Assembly (NCBI GenBank): GCA_963702755.1
Contig: CAVPDZ010000009.1
Span: forward strand, 620,001-684,000
DNA: 64,000 nt
From: JAJPKK01 sp963702755
GTDB taxonomy: Bacteria; Pseudomonadota; Alphaproteobacteria; Rhizobiales; Xanthobacteraceae
Reading direction: 5' to 3'
The position numbers and the translations under genes were made by a program. Below are positions 9,801-18,557 of the stretch, piece after piece; within the stretch, counting starts at the first letter, position 1; each line of letters starts with the position of its first letter. The notes beneath the pieces are model-generated. The model saw only the letters and a list, made by a program, of their open reading frames with translations, ran no database searches and was not told where the DNA came from.

Positions 9801-9836
9801 GCGCGGAGGTTACCCCGCGCCGAGGGTCGCCGCGAA

Positions 9837-10208
9837 CTATCGCACCCTGACCTCGACGAAAATGTCGCCGTTGCGAACCTCGACCTTGACGGGGGTCAGG
9901 CGGACATTGGGGTCGCCCGGATGCCGGCCGGTCTCAATGTCGAATTCGTAGCCGTGCCATGGGCACACGATGTTGCGCTGCTTCGAGTGCTGCAGTCCGG
10001 CGCTCTTCATGTCCGGCGTCAGCTTCTCCTCGATCTGATGAAAGATCTTGCCCTGGCACACCGGGCCGCCGGCGTGGGGGCAATTGTTTCTGTAGGCGAC
10101 CACCTTGTCGCCGACGCGAAAGACGCCGACCTCGAAGGTATCGACCGCGAAGACCTTGTAGTCACCGTCGGCAAGATCGCTCAGGCGCGCGACCGCAACT
10201 TCTTCCAT
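9837..10208 (-). CDS. Rieske [2Fe-2S] ferredoxin-like protein
   Basis: 123-residue soluble Rieske protein. The cluster ligands are visible: Cys and His in NNCPHAGG and Cys and His in VCPWHGYEF. It is an electron carrier of the kind that serves ring-hydroxylating oxygenases, although no oxygenase subunit is in the window. I place the start at ATG 10208, with GGGGGAA just upstream; a GTG at 10226 in the same frame is possible. It sits directly downstream of the small gene and amidohydrolase at 10239-11944 on the same strand, which suggests one transcript. Confidence 0.87.
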   Translation of the reverse strand: MEEVAVARLSDLADGDYKVFAVDTFEVGVFRVGDKVVAYRNNCPHAGGPVCQGKIFHQIEEKLTPDMKSAGLQHSKQRNIVCPWHGYEFDIETGRHPGDPNVRLTPVKVEVRNGDIFVEVRVR

Positions 10209-10238
10209 GTCATTTCCCCCGGACACTTGCTGCCGCCG

Positions 10239-10577
10239 TCATGACACGGCCGGCGGACGGTTGAACCACATCGCTACGTCGAACAGGTTGAGATCGGCCG
10301 CGCGAATGAGCGCGCACGCTGCGACGACGGACTCAGTCGTGGTGACGGCACCATCGGCGACAGGCTTCACGTCGCTGCCATGCCGCTCGATCTTGGCGGC
10401 GTAGACTTTGATCGCCGCTGCCAGCACCTTCTGCAGCGTCGCGTCGGATATCGCGTCGGGTTCGCCCCGCCGCAGCGCTTCTCGAGCCAGCGCGACGAAA
10501 TCGCCCGCGGGCTTCGGCTGCGCCGCGCGTGGGCGTTTCGCCGCCTTCCGGGAGGCTTTCGGCTTTGCTGCTCTCAT
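10239..10577 (-). CDS. Conserved hypothetical protein between amidohydrolase and Rieske genes
   Basis: 112 residues with a lysine/alanine-rich basic N-terminus (RAAKPKASRKAAKRPRAAQ) and an acidic-to-helical C-terminal part containing LQKVLAAAIKVYAAKIERHG and VVAACALIRAADLNLFDVAMWFNR. No known domain recognised. It is likely co-transcribed with the upstream amidohydrolase (gap of about 27 bases) and the downstream Rieske gene (about 30 bases), so it may be an accessory factor of that pathway. ATG at 10577 is preferred over an in-frame TTG 12 bases earlier. Confidence 0.65.
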   Translation of the reverse strand: MRAAKPKASRKAAKRPRAAQPKPAGDFVALAREALRRGEPDAISDATLQKVLAAAIKVYAAKIERHGSDVKPVADGAVTTTESVVAACALIRAADLNLFDVAMWFNRPPAVS

Positions 10578-10604
10578 GACAACCGCCAAGCGAAGCTGCG
10601 TCGA

Positions 10605-11944
10605 TCAGGCCGGCACCGGCTCGCGCGGCGCGCGGACGGGGCTCGGTGCCGAGAGCTTGCCCTTCGGCACGTCGAGGCCGAACAGCCGCGCGGCGTTGAG
10701 GCCCAGGATGTTGCGCTTGCCCTGTTCGCTCAGGAACGGCAGCGTCGTGATGGTGCTCGGCAGGTCGAAGTCCCAGTGCGGCCAGTCGGACGCGAACAGG
10801 AGCTGGGTGTCGGCCTTGATGGCTTCGAACGTCGCCTTGGTCAGGTTCATGTTGGAGCGTTCGAGCGGCTGGCTCGTATAGTACATGTCCGCCATGTACT
10901 CGCTCGGCTTGCGCCGCAGCATCGGCGCTTCCGACGACCGCATCATGTATTCGTGGTCGAGGCGCTGCATCAGGAACGGAACCCACGCGAGTCCGCTCTC
11001 GATCCAGATCACCTTGAGGCGCGGAAACCGCTCCGGCAGGCCATTGATGATCCAGTTGCGTCATGTGCACGAGGTTGAAGTGCACGAACGACAGCGCGTG
11101 CATGGACAGGAACCGGTTGCACTGCTGCATCGACTGGTCGCCCCAGTGAAAGCCGGAGTGGAAGCCGAGCGGCTTGCCGCTCGCCTGGATCGCCGAGTAG
11201 AGCGGCATGTAGGCGTCGTGATGCACCGCCCGAAACCGCGTCGAGGTGACGGAGAAGCCGAGCACGCCGGGGACGTCGCCGAAGCGTTCGACGACGTCGA
11301 GGCAGGCTTCCGGATGATTGAACGGCAGGTAGAGCATCGCCTTGATGCGCTTGTCCTGCGGCAAGATCCGCTCGACGAGCCAGCGATTATAGGCGGTGCC
11401 GATTGCGACCTCGACCTCGGCCTGCGGGTGCATGCCGAGCACCAGCATCGGGGTCGGAAACACCACCATGTAATCGATGCCCATGCTGTCCATGGCGCGC
11501 TGGACGAGGGCGACCTGGGCGTGGGTCTTGCCGGGCGGCACCGCTTCGCCGAGACGCTGCTGATGGGGAATGCGCCCGAACACGTCCTGATAGAGCAGGC
11601 CCGGCGTGGCGTTGAGGAGGCCCGGGCGGCGAGCCGCCGCGGTCCTTGAAGGCGCGCGCCATCGTCCGATAGACGTCGTTGTCCATCAGGTCCACGACTT
11701 CCGACCAGAAGGCGGTCTCGGTGACGTGGGCGTCGATATCGACGATGAAGTAATCGTCGTGGCGCTGGTGAGTTGCCGCGTGAGCGAGGATATCGCGGGT
11801 GTCGGTCGCGTTGGTGATCTTCGGCAGCTCGGTTACCTGGCGCGCGTGCCCGCCGTTACGGCTTTTCCCGTTGCTCTTGGCGTCATGCTTGCCGCCATTC
11901 TTGCCGTTCTTGGCAGGCGACGATTTGTCGGGCGATTTGGGCAT
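10605..11944 (-). CDS. Amidohydrolase family 2 (COG2159) protein, two frameshifts
   Basis: Metal-dependent TIM-barrel hydrolase or decarboxylase of the ACMSD-like group. The N-terminus is a Lys/Ser/Gly-rich tail, then DYFIVDIDAHVTE, which holds the first metal-site histidine. Further segments in order are MDSMGIDYMVVFPTP, KPLGFHSGFHWGD, WIESGLAWVPFLMQRLDHEY and the metal-site Asp in FASDWPHWD. The reading frame shifts by +1 twice, near 11625 (after KDRGGSPPG) and near 11060 (before NGLPERFPRLK). Homology continues seamlessly across both. Total length is about 445 residues. Likely first gene of an operon with the small gene and Rieske ferredoxin, so degradation of an aromatic compound is plausible. 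Confidence 0.82.
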
Positions 11945-12047
11945 TCCGGTCTCCGTAGATCGATCGGCGGCGGCCGATCATTTTTCTTGGTTCGAAGGCG
12001 AGATTAGGCCGGCACGGCACCCGACTGCAATCCGGGCATATGCATCG

Positions 12048-12446
12048 TCAATCGCTCAGGACGGCGATGGCATTGATCTCGATCAAGTAGTCCGGCGATG
12101 CCAGCTTGGTGACTTCGACCATGGTCGATGCCGGCGCCGGCGCCTTGAAATACTCGCGGCGCACTTTGTGAATCTGGTCGAACTGCTCGATGTTGCGCAC
12201 GAACACGTCGACCCGGCAGATATCGTCCATGGTGCCGCCGGCCGCTTCGACCGCGGCCTTGATGTTCTCGCAGACTTGGCGGGTCTGCGCCTCGATATCG
12301 CCGATGCCGGCGATCGTGCCGTCAGGGCGGCGCGCCGTCATGCCGGAGATGAAAACGAGGCGCCCCCGTGCTTCGATCACGGTCGCCTGCGAGAAGTGGC
12401 CGCTCGGTTGGCGAATCTTCGACGAAGTGACTTGCGTCTTGGGCAT
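12048..12446 (-). CDS. RidA / YjgF family protein
   Basis: 132-residue soluble Rid-family protein. Members typically hydrolyse reactive enamine/imine intermediates or act in catabolic pathways. Family features are RLVFISGMTARRPDGTI near the N-terminus, the helical QVCENIKAAVEAAGGTMDDICRVDVFVRN segment, and PASTMVEVTKLASPDYLIEINAIAV at the C-terminus. The archetypal RidA active-site Arg (in the PxRxx motif) is not evident in PASTMVE, so this is probably a Rid subfamily other than the housekeeping RidA. GGAGG stands seven bases before ATG. It follows the amidohydrolase group on the same strand. Confidence 0.88.
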   Translation of the reverse strand: MPKTQVTSSKIRQPSGHFSQATVIEARGRLVFISGMTARRPDGTIAGIGDIEAQTRQVCENIKAAVEAAGGTMDDICRVDVFVRNIEQFDQIHKVRREYFKAPAPASTMVEVTKLASPDYLIEINAIAVLSD

Positions 12447-12512
12447 CGCATTTCCTCCATGGCGCGGTCGTCGGCGGCTTGCGTCGCGCCCGACCGCGTT
12501 CGCATTTCGCTC

Positions 12513-13016
12513 TTACGGATAACCGGCGCAGTTGCGCGCGCCGTCGCCATAAGCCTCTTCGCATTCCGCGCGCGTGACCGGTCCGCGTCCGATCACCTTG
12601 GCGAGGAGATAATCGGCGACCGCCTCGATCTCGCGCCGGGTCAACGTGGCGCCGGGCGGCAGCGAAGGGGTGTCGCGACCGAGTTCGGCCGCGGTCACGT
12701 CATAGCAGCGCTTGTCGGTGTAGGCGTCCTCGTCGAAATGCGGCATCGCCTTGCCGGGTACGCCGCAGCCGATCACCTCGATCAGCTGATCGCGCTTCAG
12801 CGGCGAGGCGCGCAAGTTTGCGGCCGCGCCGCTCGACTGCGGTTCGCCGGCGCCATCTCCGGCCCAGCCATGGCAGAACGAGCACTGCGCCTTGTCGAGA
12901 AAGAGCCGCCGCCCGAACGCGAAATCATCCGCTGCCGCCGCCCCCATTCCCGTCGTCGCGATCAAGGCCAGCGTCAGGGCGGCAAGTCTGGCGCAACGTC
13001 TCATCGGTCCGCGCAC
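12513..13016 (-). CDS. Periplasmic c-type cytochrome
   Basis: 167 residues with a signal peptide (MRRCARLAALTLALIATTGMGAAAA). A single haem-binding CXXCH motif (CSFCH) lies near residue 45 and a probable axial Met in KAMPHF near residue 91. Two further cysteine pairs (near GCGVPG and KRCYDV, and in AECEEAY / NCAGYP) could form disulfides. It could accept electrons from a periplasmic dehydrogenase; the PQQ alcohol dehydrogenase 5.5 kb upstream on the same strand is a candidate, though the ABC operon lies between them. Start at 13016 or the in-frame ATG at 13004. Confidence 0.83.
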   Translation of the reverse strand: MRGPMRRCARLAALTLALIATTGMGAAAADDFAFGRRLFLDKAQCSFCHGWAGDGAGEPQSSGAAANLRASPLKRDQLIEVIGCGVPGKAMPHFDEDAYTDKRCYDVTAAELGRDTPSLPPGATLTRREIEAVADYLLAKVIGRGPVTRAECEEAYGDGARNCAGYP

Positions 13017-13077
13017 GGCGTAAATCTCAGGGCGAATTGTTCAGTCAAGAAGTCTCTATCGTCCGTGAACAGCCGCG

Positions 13078-13844
<767 letters not shown>

Positions 13845-13848
<4 letters not shown>

Positions 13849-14509
13849 CAGACCTTTCCCAACAGGCGGCGTTCTTGGTGTTGAACCAGGAGGCTCAGCG
13901 GCAAAATCAGGGCGAAGTACATGATGGCGATGGCGGTCAAGAACTCGAAGTAGCGAAGCGTCTGGCCGCCGAGGACCATCGCTTGATAGAACAATTCCCC
14001 GACGCCAATGGCGGAGACGAGTGCGGAATTCTTGATCAGAATTGTCGTGATGCCGAGCATGGGCGGGATCATCATGCGCAAGGCCTGCGGCGCGACAACG
14101 TCCCACACGACGGCAACACGGCGAGAGGCCAATAGCCCGCGCCGCCTCGAACTGCCCGCGCGGCACCGCTTCGATGCCGGCGCGGAAGATCTCGGCGAGG
14201 TAGGCGCCGGTCGGGATCGCCAGCGCGATCGTCCCCGCCTCGAATGCCGATGAGCTTGGCGTTCAGGATGAGAGGCGCGCAATAATACAGCCAGAAAATG
14301 ATGACCGGCTCCGGCAGGGCACGAAAGAGCGCGACGTAGCCGGCGCTCATATAGTAGGCGATCCCGCGGCCGAGCAGCATCCCGGCACAAATGATGAGCC
14401 CGATGACGATGCCGATCGCAAGCGACACGATGACGAGGGCAAGCGTCATCCATACGCCGCTCGCCAGCACGGGAAGGTTTTGCCAAAGCAACGAGGTGTC
14501 GAACGACAT
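13845..14509 (-). CDS. Polar amino-acid ABC transporter permease (second subunit), two frameshifts
   Basis: Inner-membrane permease of the HisM/GlnP type, about 220 residues. It starts with a helix (GVWMTLALVIVSLAIGIVIGL), passes FRALPEPVIIFWLYY, and has the EAA loop in GQFEAARAIGLSP followed by VAPQALRMMIPPML and a C-terminal helix (FLTAIAIMYFALILPLSLLV). The frame changes by +1 near 14238 (after AKLIG) and again near 14118 (within the EAA loop). The first is explained by one extra C in GGCATTCGAGG. Two bases separate it from the upstream permease stop and its own stop overlaps the ATPase start, so the operon is tight. Confidence 0.83.
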
Positions 14510-14511
14510 CT

Positions 14512-15354
14512 TCAGCCCTGCGTCGTCCGAAAGACCTTTTCCAGCCGGAAGGTCATCGAGCTCAAGAGATAGCCGAGGACGAGATACATGATGGCGATCG
14601 TGGTGAAGATTTCGATCGGCTTGAACGTGTAATTGCTGATGCGGGTCGCGACGCCCGTCAACTCGCCGATCGAGAGCAGGGCGAGGACCGAGCTTGCCTT
14701 GAAGTAGCCGAGCGCAATATTGGCGAGCGGCGGAATGATGATCTTGAGCGCCTGCGGCAACACGACATCAAGCCACTTCCGGGTCCGCGACAGGCCGAGC
14801 GCGTCGGCCGCATCCCATTGGCCCTTGGGGACCGCCTGGATCCCTGCGCGCGCCACGTCGGCGAGGTAGGCGCTCGATTGCAGCGCCATCGCGATAAATC
14901 CGCTTTCGAACGCCGACGTCGAGATTCCGGTGACCACCGGCAGGGCGAAATGAATCCAAAAGAGCGCCACCACCAGCGGCACGTCACGCAGGACCTCGAT
15001 GTAGGCAGCGATGAGCCATCGTAGCGGCGCGAACGGCACGTAGGCGAGGCAGGCAAATGCAAAGCCGAGAGCCAAGCCGAGCAACAGCGAGAGCGACGTA
15101 ATGAGGATCGTGGTGAGAAGACCCTGGAGGAGGGCGATCCGATAGGTGTAGACCACCGAGAAATCGAGGCCTTCGACGAACGACCAATTCACCTGCGCGG
15201 CAAGCCACCCCACGATAAGGAGGGCGGCGCCGGTTGGAACAATCCAGTGGATCAGGAGATCGGAGGCGGAACGGGACAGCAGCGCGTTGTCGTGTTTGTC
15301 AGGTCGCAGTTTCACTGATGATGTGTTGGAGCGGCTGTCCTCTACTTGCTCCAT
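14512..15354 (-). CDS. Polar amino-acid ABC transporter permease (first subunit)
   Basis: 280-residue permease, intact. A long cytoplasmic head of about 35 residues precedes the first helix (VPTGAALLIVGWLAAQV). Family segments include LLTTILITSLSLLLGLALGF, YIEVLRDVPLVVALFWIHF, the EAA loop (GQWDAADALGLSRTRKW) and the last helix before RLEKVFRTTQG. I choose ATG at 15354, which overlaps the stop of the upstream binding-protein gene (ATGGAGCAAGTAG). The apparent fusion of binding protein and permease into one long frame is an artefact of the frameshift in the binding-protein gene near 15487. Confidence 0.87.
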   Translation of the reverse strand: MEQVEDSRSNTSSVKLRPDKHDNALLSRSASDLLIHWIVPTGAALLIVGWLAAQVNWSFVEGLDFSVVYTYRIALLQGLLTTILITSLSLLLGLALGFAFACLAYVPFAPLRWLIAAYIEVLRDVPLVVALFWIHFALPVVTGISTSAFESGFIAMALQSSAYLADVARAGIQAVPKGQWDAADALGLSRTRKWLDVVLPQALKIIIPPLANIALGYFKASSVLALLSIGELTGVATRISNYTFKPIEIFTTIAIMYLVLGYLLSSMTFRLEKVFRTTQG

Positions 15355-16131
15355 TTGTCGAGAATCTCCTTGAGCTTCCCGTTCTCTTCGAGGCTCAGGA
15401 AGACCGCGTTGAGCCAGTCGCGGAAGAAATATTCGCGCGGCGGCACCGCATAGGCAATCGACGTCTTGGCGAGCAACTCGTCGGACAAGCAGCTTCGCCT
15501 TGATGTTCGGATTAGCCTTCATGAAGGAGAGGTTGCCGTAATACCCGCCGGCGCCGGCGTCGGCGCGGCCGGAGGCGATCTCAAGCAGGATGATCCCGGC
15601 CTGATCCGCCGTCAGGGTCTTGACCGTGGCCTGCTTGAACAGTGCCTTCGCCACGGTCTCTTCAAACCCGCCCGACCGGACGACGACCGTTTTTCCCGGC
15701 TTGTCGAGGTCCGCGATCGTCTTGATCGGCGAGTTTGCCGCGACGAACAGCGAAATGCCGTCGGCCGCGATGGGCCGCGTGAACGTAATGATCTCGGCGC
15801 GCGCTGGAACGATGTAAAAGCCCGCCGCCGCGAAGTCGCATTTTCCCGTCGTGATGTTGGGGACGACGGTTCCCCAGGTGGCATCCACGTATTCGGGCTT
15901 CACCTTCAGTGCGGCCGCGACGAGATTGACGATATCGATGTTGATCCCTTCCCACTGGTTGGTGGCAGGATTCTTGATGTTCCATGGCGTGTAATCGACG
16001 CTGCAGACGCGCATCACGCCGCGGTCCTTGATGGTCTTCAGGAGATTGTCATCCGCCGCCTGCGCCCGCGGTGTGATGCTCAAAGCGACAAGGGCACCGA
16101 GCGCGCCGATCACCAAAGCCCTGTTTCGCAT
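15342..16131 (-). CDS. Polar amino-acid ABC transporter substrate-binding protein (family 3), one frameshift
   Basis: About 262-residue periplasmic SBP_bac_3 protein. Signal peptide: MRNRALVIGALGALVALSITPRAQA. The mature part starts DDNLLKTIKDRGVMRVCSVDYTPW. ATG at 16131 has GGAGAG seven bases upstream. A +1 frameshift near 15487 (after IKAKLL) throws the last 48 residues out of frame; in the corrected frame the protein ends normally (EYFFRDWLNAVF ... KEILDKWSK) and stops at 15342, overlapping the downstream permease. First gene of the operon SBP-permease-permease-ATPase. Ligand not predictable beyond polar amino acid or related compound. Confidence 0.87.
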
Positions 16132-16292
16132 CGTCGTGCTCTCCATCATCGACTTTGCCTTTCTTGGCACGGCACTAGGCCTTCTCCGGCGAGGCCATGG
16201 TATCGGCAGTCGATAGTGGTGTCAGCAGCCTTTGGCGGGGCGCGCGCGAAGGCGGGTTCGCGCTTGGACAATCCCGCGCGGCTCGCTGGCGA

Positions 16293-17316
16293 TCAGGGAT
16301 GCAGCGCAGTTCCGCTTGATGCGGCAGCGGCGCGGATCGGGGCAGCGTCGAAAGCATTTGCCTGGTCGACGAGGGCCGTCGAATAGCAGCGCTCGACATC
16401 AATCTCGGTACTCAACGTGCCGGAGCGGCGCAGAAACTGCTGCCAGGCCTCCATCTGGTCAGCCGAGATGGCGCACCACCGCGGGTCTGGATCGTCATGG
16501 TCGATGCGCATGGGTTCAAGGCACGCCTTGAGGATTTCAAGCTGCCTTCGTATCGCGGCGCCGGATGAATCGGCTGCCGGCTTTGCTTCCGGAAAGACCT
16601 GCCACATCAGCCGCAAGGTCGCCTCGGGATTGGCAAACGAGAAGACGAGGCTCTTCTGAATGGCGCGCAGCCCGCGCGCCAGCAAGTCCGGATCGGCGGC
16701 GAAGCGCGTCTCGGTCGTCCAATAGCAGGAGGAGACCTTGATCGTTTCGAGAAGCTTCGAGCGCAGATGTCTCAAGCGAAGGCCGCTCGCGGTAAAATCG
16801 CCGTCGCTCCAGTCCATGATGAATGCGGCGTCGACCTCGCCGTCGCGCAGCGGCGCGACCATGCCGCGCGACCTCCATTCCCGAGCCGCGCCAGGGCACC
16901 CATTCGAAGCTCTGCTTCCCCACGCCCTCTTCCGCGAGCGCTGCTTCGGCCAGCGGGTGAAGGTGGGGAAAGTCGCAGGCGATGCGTTTGCCTTCGAAGT
17001 CGTGCAACGAGCGGATCGGGCTGTCCGGCAGGACCGCAAAGTAGCGGTGCGCGCGGCGCGCCTTGCTGCCGATCGCCACCATCGGCAGGCCTTCGGCCCG
17101 TCCCATGAAACCGACGATCGTATTGAGGAACGCGATATCGCATGCGCCGGCGCAAAGGCTGCGCGCCGTGGCACCCGGCTCCCCGCCATAGAAGATCGCG
17201 AGATCGAGACCTTCTTCGCGGTCGTAGCCCATCGCGACAATCGGGGCGAGATATCCGTAGGCCGGCCCCATGCGGTCGGGGATGGCGAGCCCGATCGTGA
17301 ACTTCCGTCTGGTCAT
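16293..17316 (-). CDS. NMT1-like solute-binding-fold protein without signal peptide (copy A), one frameshift
   Basis: About 340 residues with the NMT1/THI5-like binding fold: YDREEGLDLAIFYGGEPGATARSLCAGACDIAFLNT, then KRIACDFPHLHPLAEAALAEEG and FEWVPWRGSGME. The N-terminus (TRRKFTIGLAIPD) is directly the first strand, with no signal peptide, which is unusual for a transporter-binding protein. A +1 frameshift near 16872 follows GSGME. It is a tandem paralogue of the upstream gene at 17313-18369, with which it overlaps by four bases (ATGA). No permease is adjacent. It could be a cytoplasmic sensor or enzyme built on this fold, like 4,5-dihydroxyphthalate decarboxylase or THI5; the THI5 CCCFC motif is absent. 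Confidence 0.75.
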
Positions 17317-18369
17317 CTGCCGGTTTCCCGAGTTGTCGCGCGGCCGTCATCGTCCGACGCATGGGCCTGGAACGCGCGCGCCTGGGCGCGGACCGCATCG
17401 GCGTCAAACGCGTTGAAGTGGTCCACGAACTCCGAGGTGAAAACGGCAGGCGAGATCGAGGCGCCGATGCATTGCGCCGCAATTGATCAGGAAATCTTCC
17501 CAGGCCGCGATCTCGTCCCGCTCGATCGTGCCCCAACGCCACGCCTTCTCGCCAGGATCGGGAGCAAATGAATCGAGCCGGGCTTTCATGATCTCGAGGT
17601 CCCGTCTCAGAATGCGTGCCTCGTCCTCGGCCGACGGCCGTGTCTGCGGCTCCTGGCGCCACATCAGCCGAACGGCGGCCTCGGGATTTTCCAAGGCGTA
17701 GGTCGTCACCTTCGCCATCGCCCGTCCGATGCCGGCAATCGCGTCGCGGTGCGCTTGCAGATAACGCTCCGAGGTCCACAGGCAGGAGGACAGCCTGATC
17801 CGGTCGAGCGCTCGCGACGGCAAGCGGCGCATCTCCAGTCCCTCGGCGATGAAATCGCCATGGTTCCAATCGATCAGGAACACCGCATCGATGGCTCCCT
17901 CGCGCAGCGGCGCTATCATCGCGCGCGTCTCCATTCCCGAGCCGCGCCACGGCACCCATTCGAAGGAGCCGGCCAACACACCTTCCTCAGCGAGTGCCGC
18001 CTCCGCGAGCGATCGCAGATGATCGAAGTCGCACGCGATCTTCTTACCCCGGAGATCGCGCAGTGACTGGATCGGGCTTTGCTGGATGACGGCGAACCAG
18101 CGGTGAGTACGGCGCGCCTTGCCGTAGACCGCGACCATCGGCAGTCCGCTCTCGCGCCCCAGCAGCCCGACGGTCGTGTTGAGCGAGGCAATGTCGCACG
18201 CGCCGTCGCACAGCGCGCGGGCCGTCGCCCCCGGCTCCTCGCCATAGAAGATCTTGAACTCGAGACCTTCGTCGCGATCGTAGCCCAGGGCCGAGGCTGC
18301 GCTGAAATAGCCGTTGGCGGCTGTCATCCCCGGCGGAGTAGCAATACCAATGACGACAGGTGTCAGCAT
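17313..18369 (-). CDS. NMT1-like solute-binding-fold protein without signal peptide (copy B), one frameshift
   Basis: About 350-residue paralogue of the next gene downstream, sharing YDRDEGLEFKIFYGEEPGATARALCDGACDIASLNT and FEWVPWRGSGMETRAMIAPLREG. It begins MLTPVVIGIATPPG, again without signal peptide. The open frame ends at 17404, but a +1 shift near 17466 (after INCGA) restores a C-terminus like that of copy A (FTSEFVDHFNAFDADAVRAQ) and moves the stop to 17313, overlapping the next start as ATGA. The two genes are therefore an operon. Upstream lies the REP element and then the PQQ dehydrogenase. Confidence 0.75.
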
Positions 18370-18417
18370 GCGCAGCCGTTATTCAGAGCGGATTTAATTC
18401 GTCCTGAATCACCTCAA

Positions 18418-18511
18418 CGTCATGGCCGGGTTTATCCCGGCCATCCACGCCTTCCTTTGCAGAAACACTGAAAGAAAGACGTGGATGCCCGCGACAAGCG
18501 CGGGCATGACG
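18418..18511. repeat. REP/BIME-like inverted repeat element
   Basis: CGTCATGGCCGGG...CCGGCCATCCACG on the left and CGTGGATGCCCGCG...CGCGGGCATGACG on the right form an inverted pair about 30 bases apart. Each half is itself a palindrome. The ends match the element at 4562-4680 in layout (GTCATG ... CATGAC). It lies after the PQQ dehydrogenase gene, before the NMT1-like pair. Confidence 0.75.
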
Positions 18512-18557
18512 ACCGAAGGGCGACTCCATCAGATCGAAACAAGCTCTAATCCTGATC

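Noticed and set aside
13849..14166. N-terminal extension of the ABC ATPase
   Set aside because: These 106 codons read the permease gene in another frame; a GTG start overlapping the permease stop gives the normal ATPase length.
14512..16170. Fusion of a solute-binding protein with a permease in one 552-codon frame
   Set aside because: The binding-protein C-terminus is found in another frame after a one-base shift near 15487, and a proper permease start overlaps the restored stop. The fusion is an artefact.
16293..18369. Yeast-type THI5 pyrimidine synthase
   Set aside because: The family resemblance is only at fold level; the CCCFC motif is absent.
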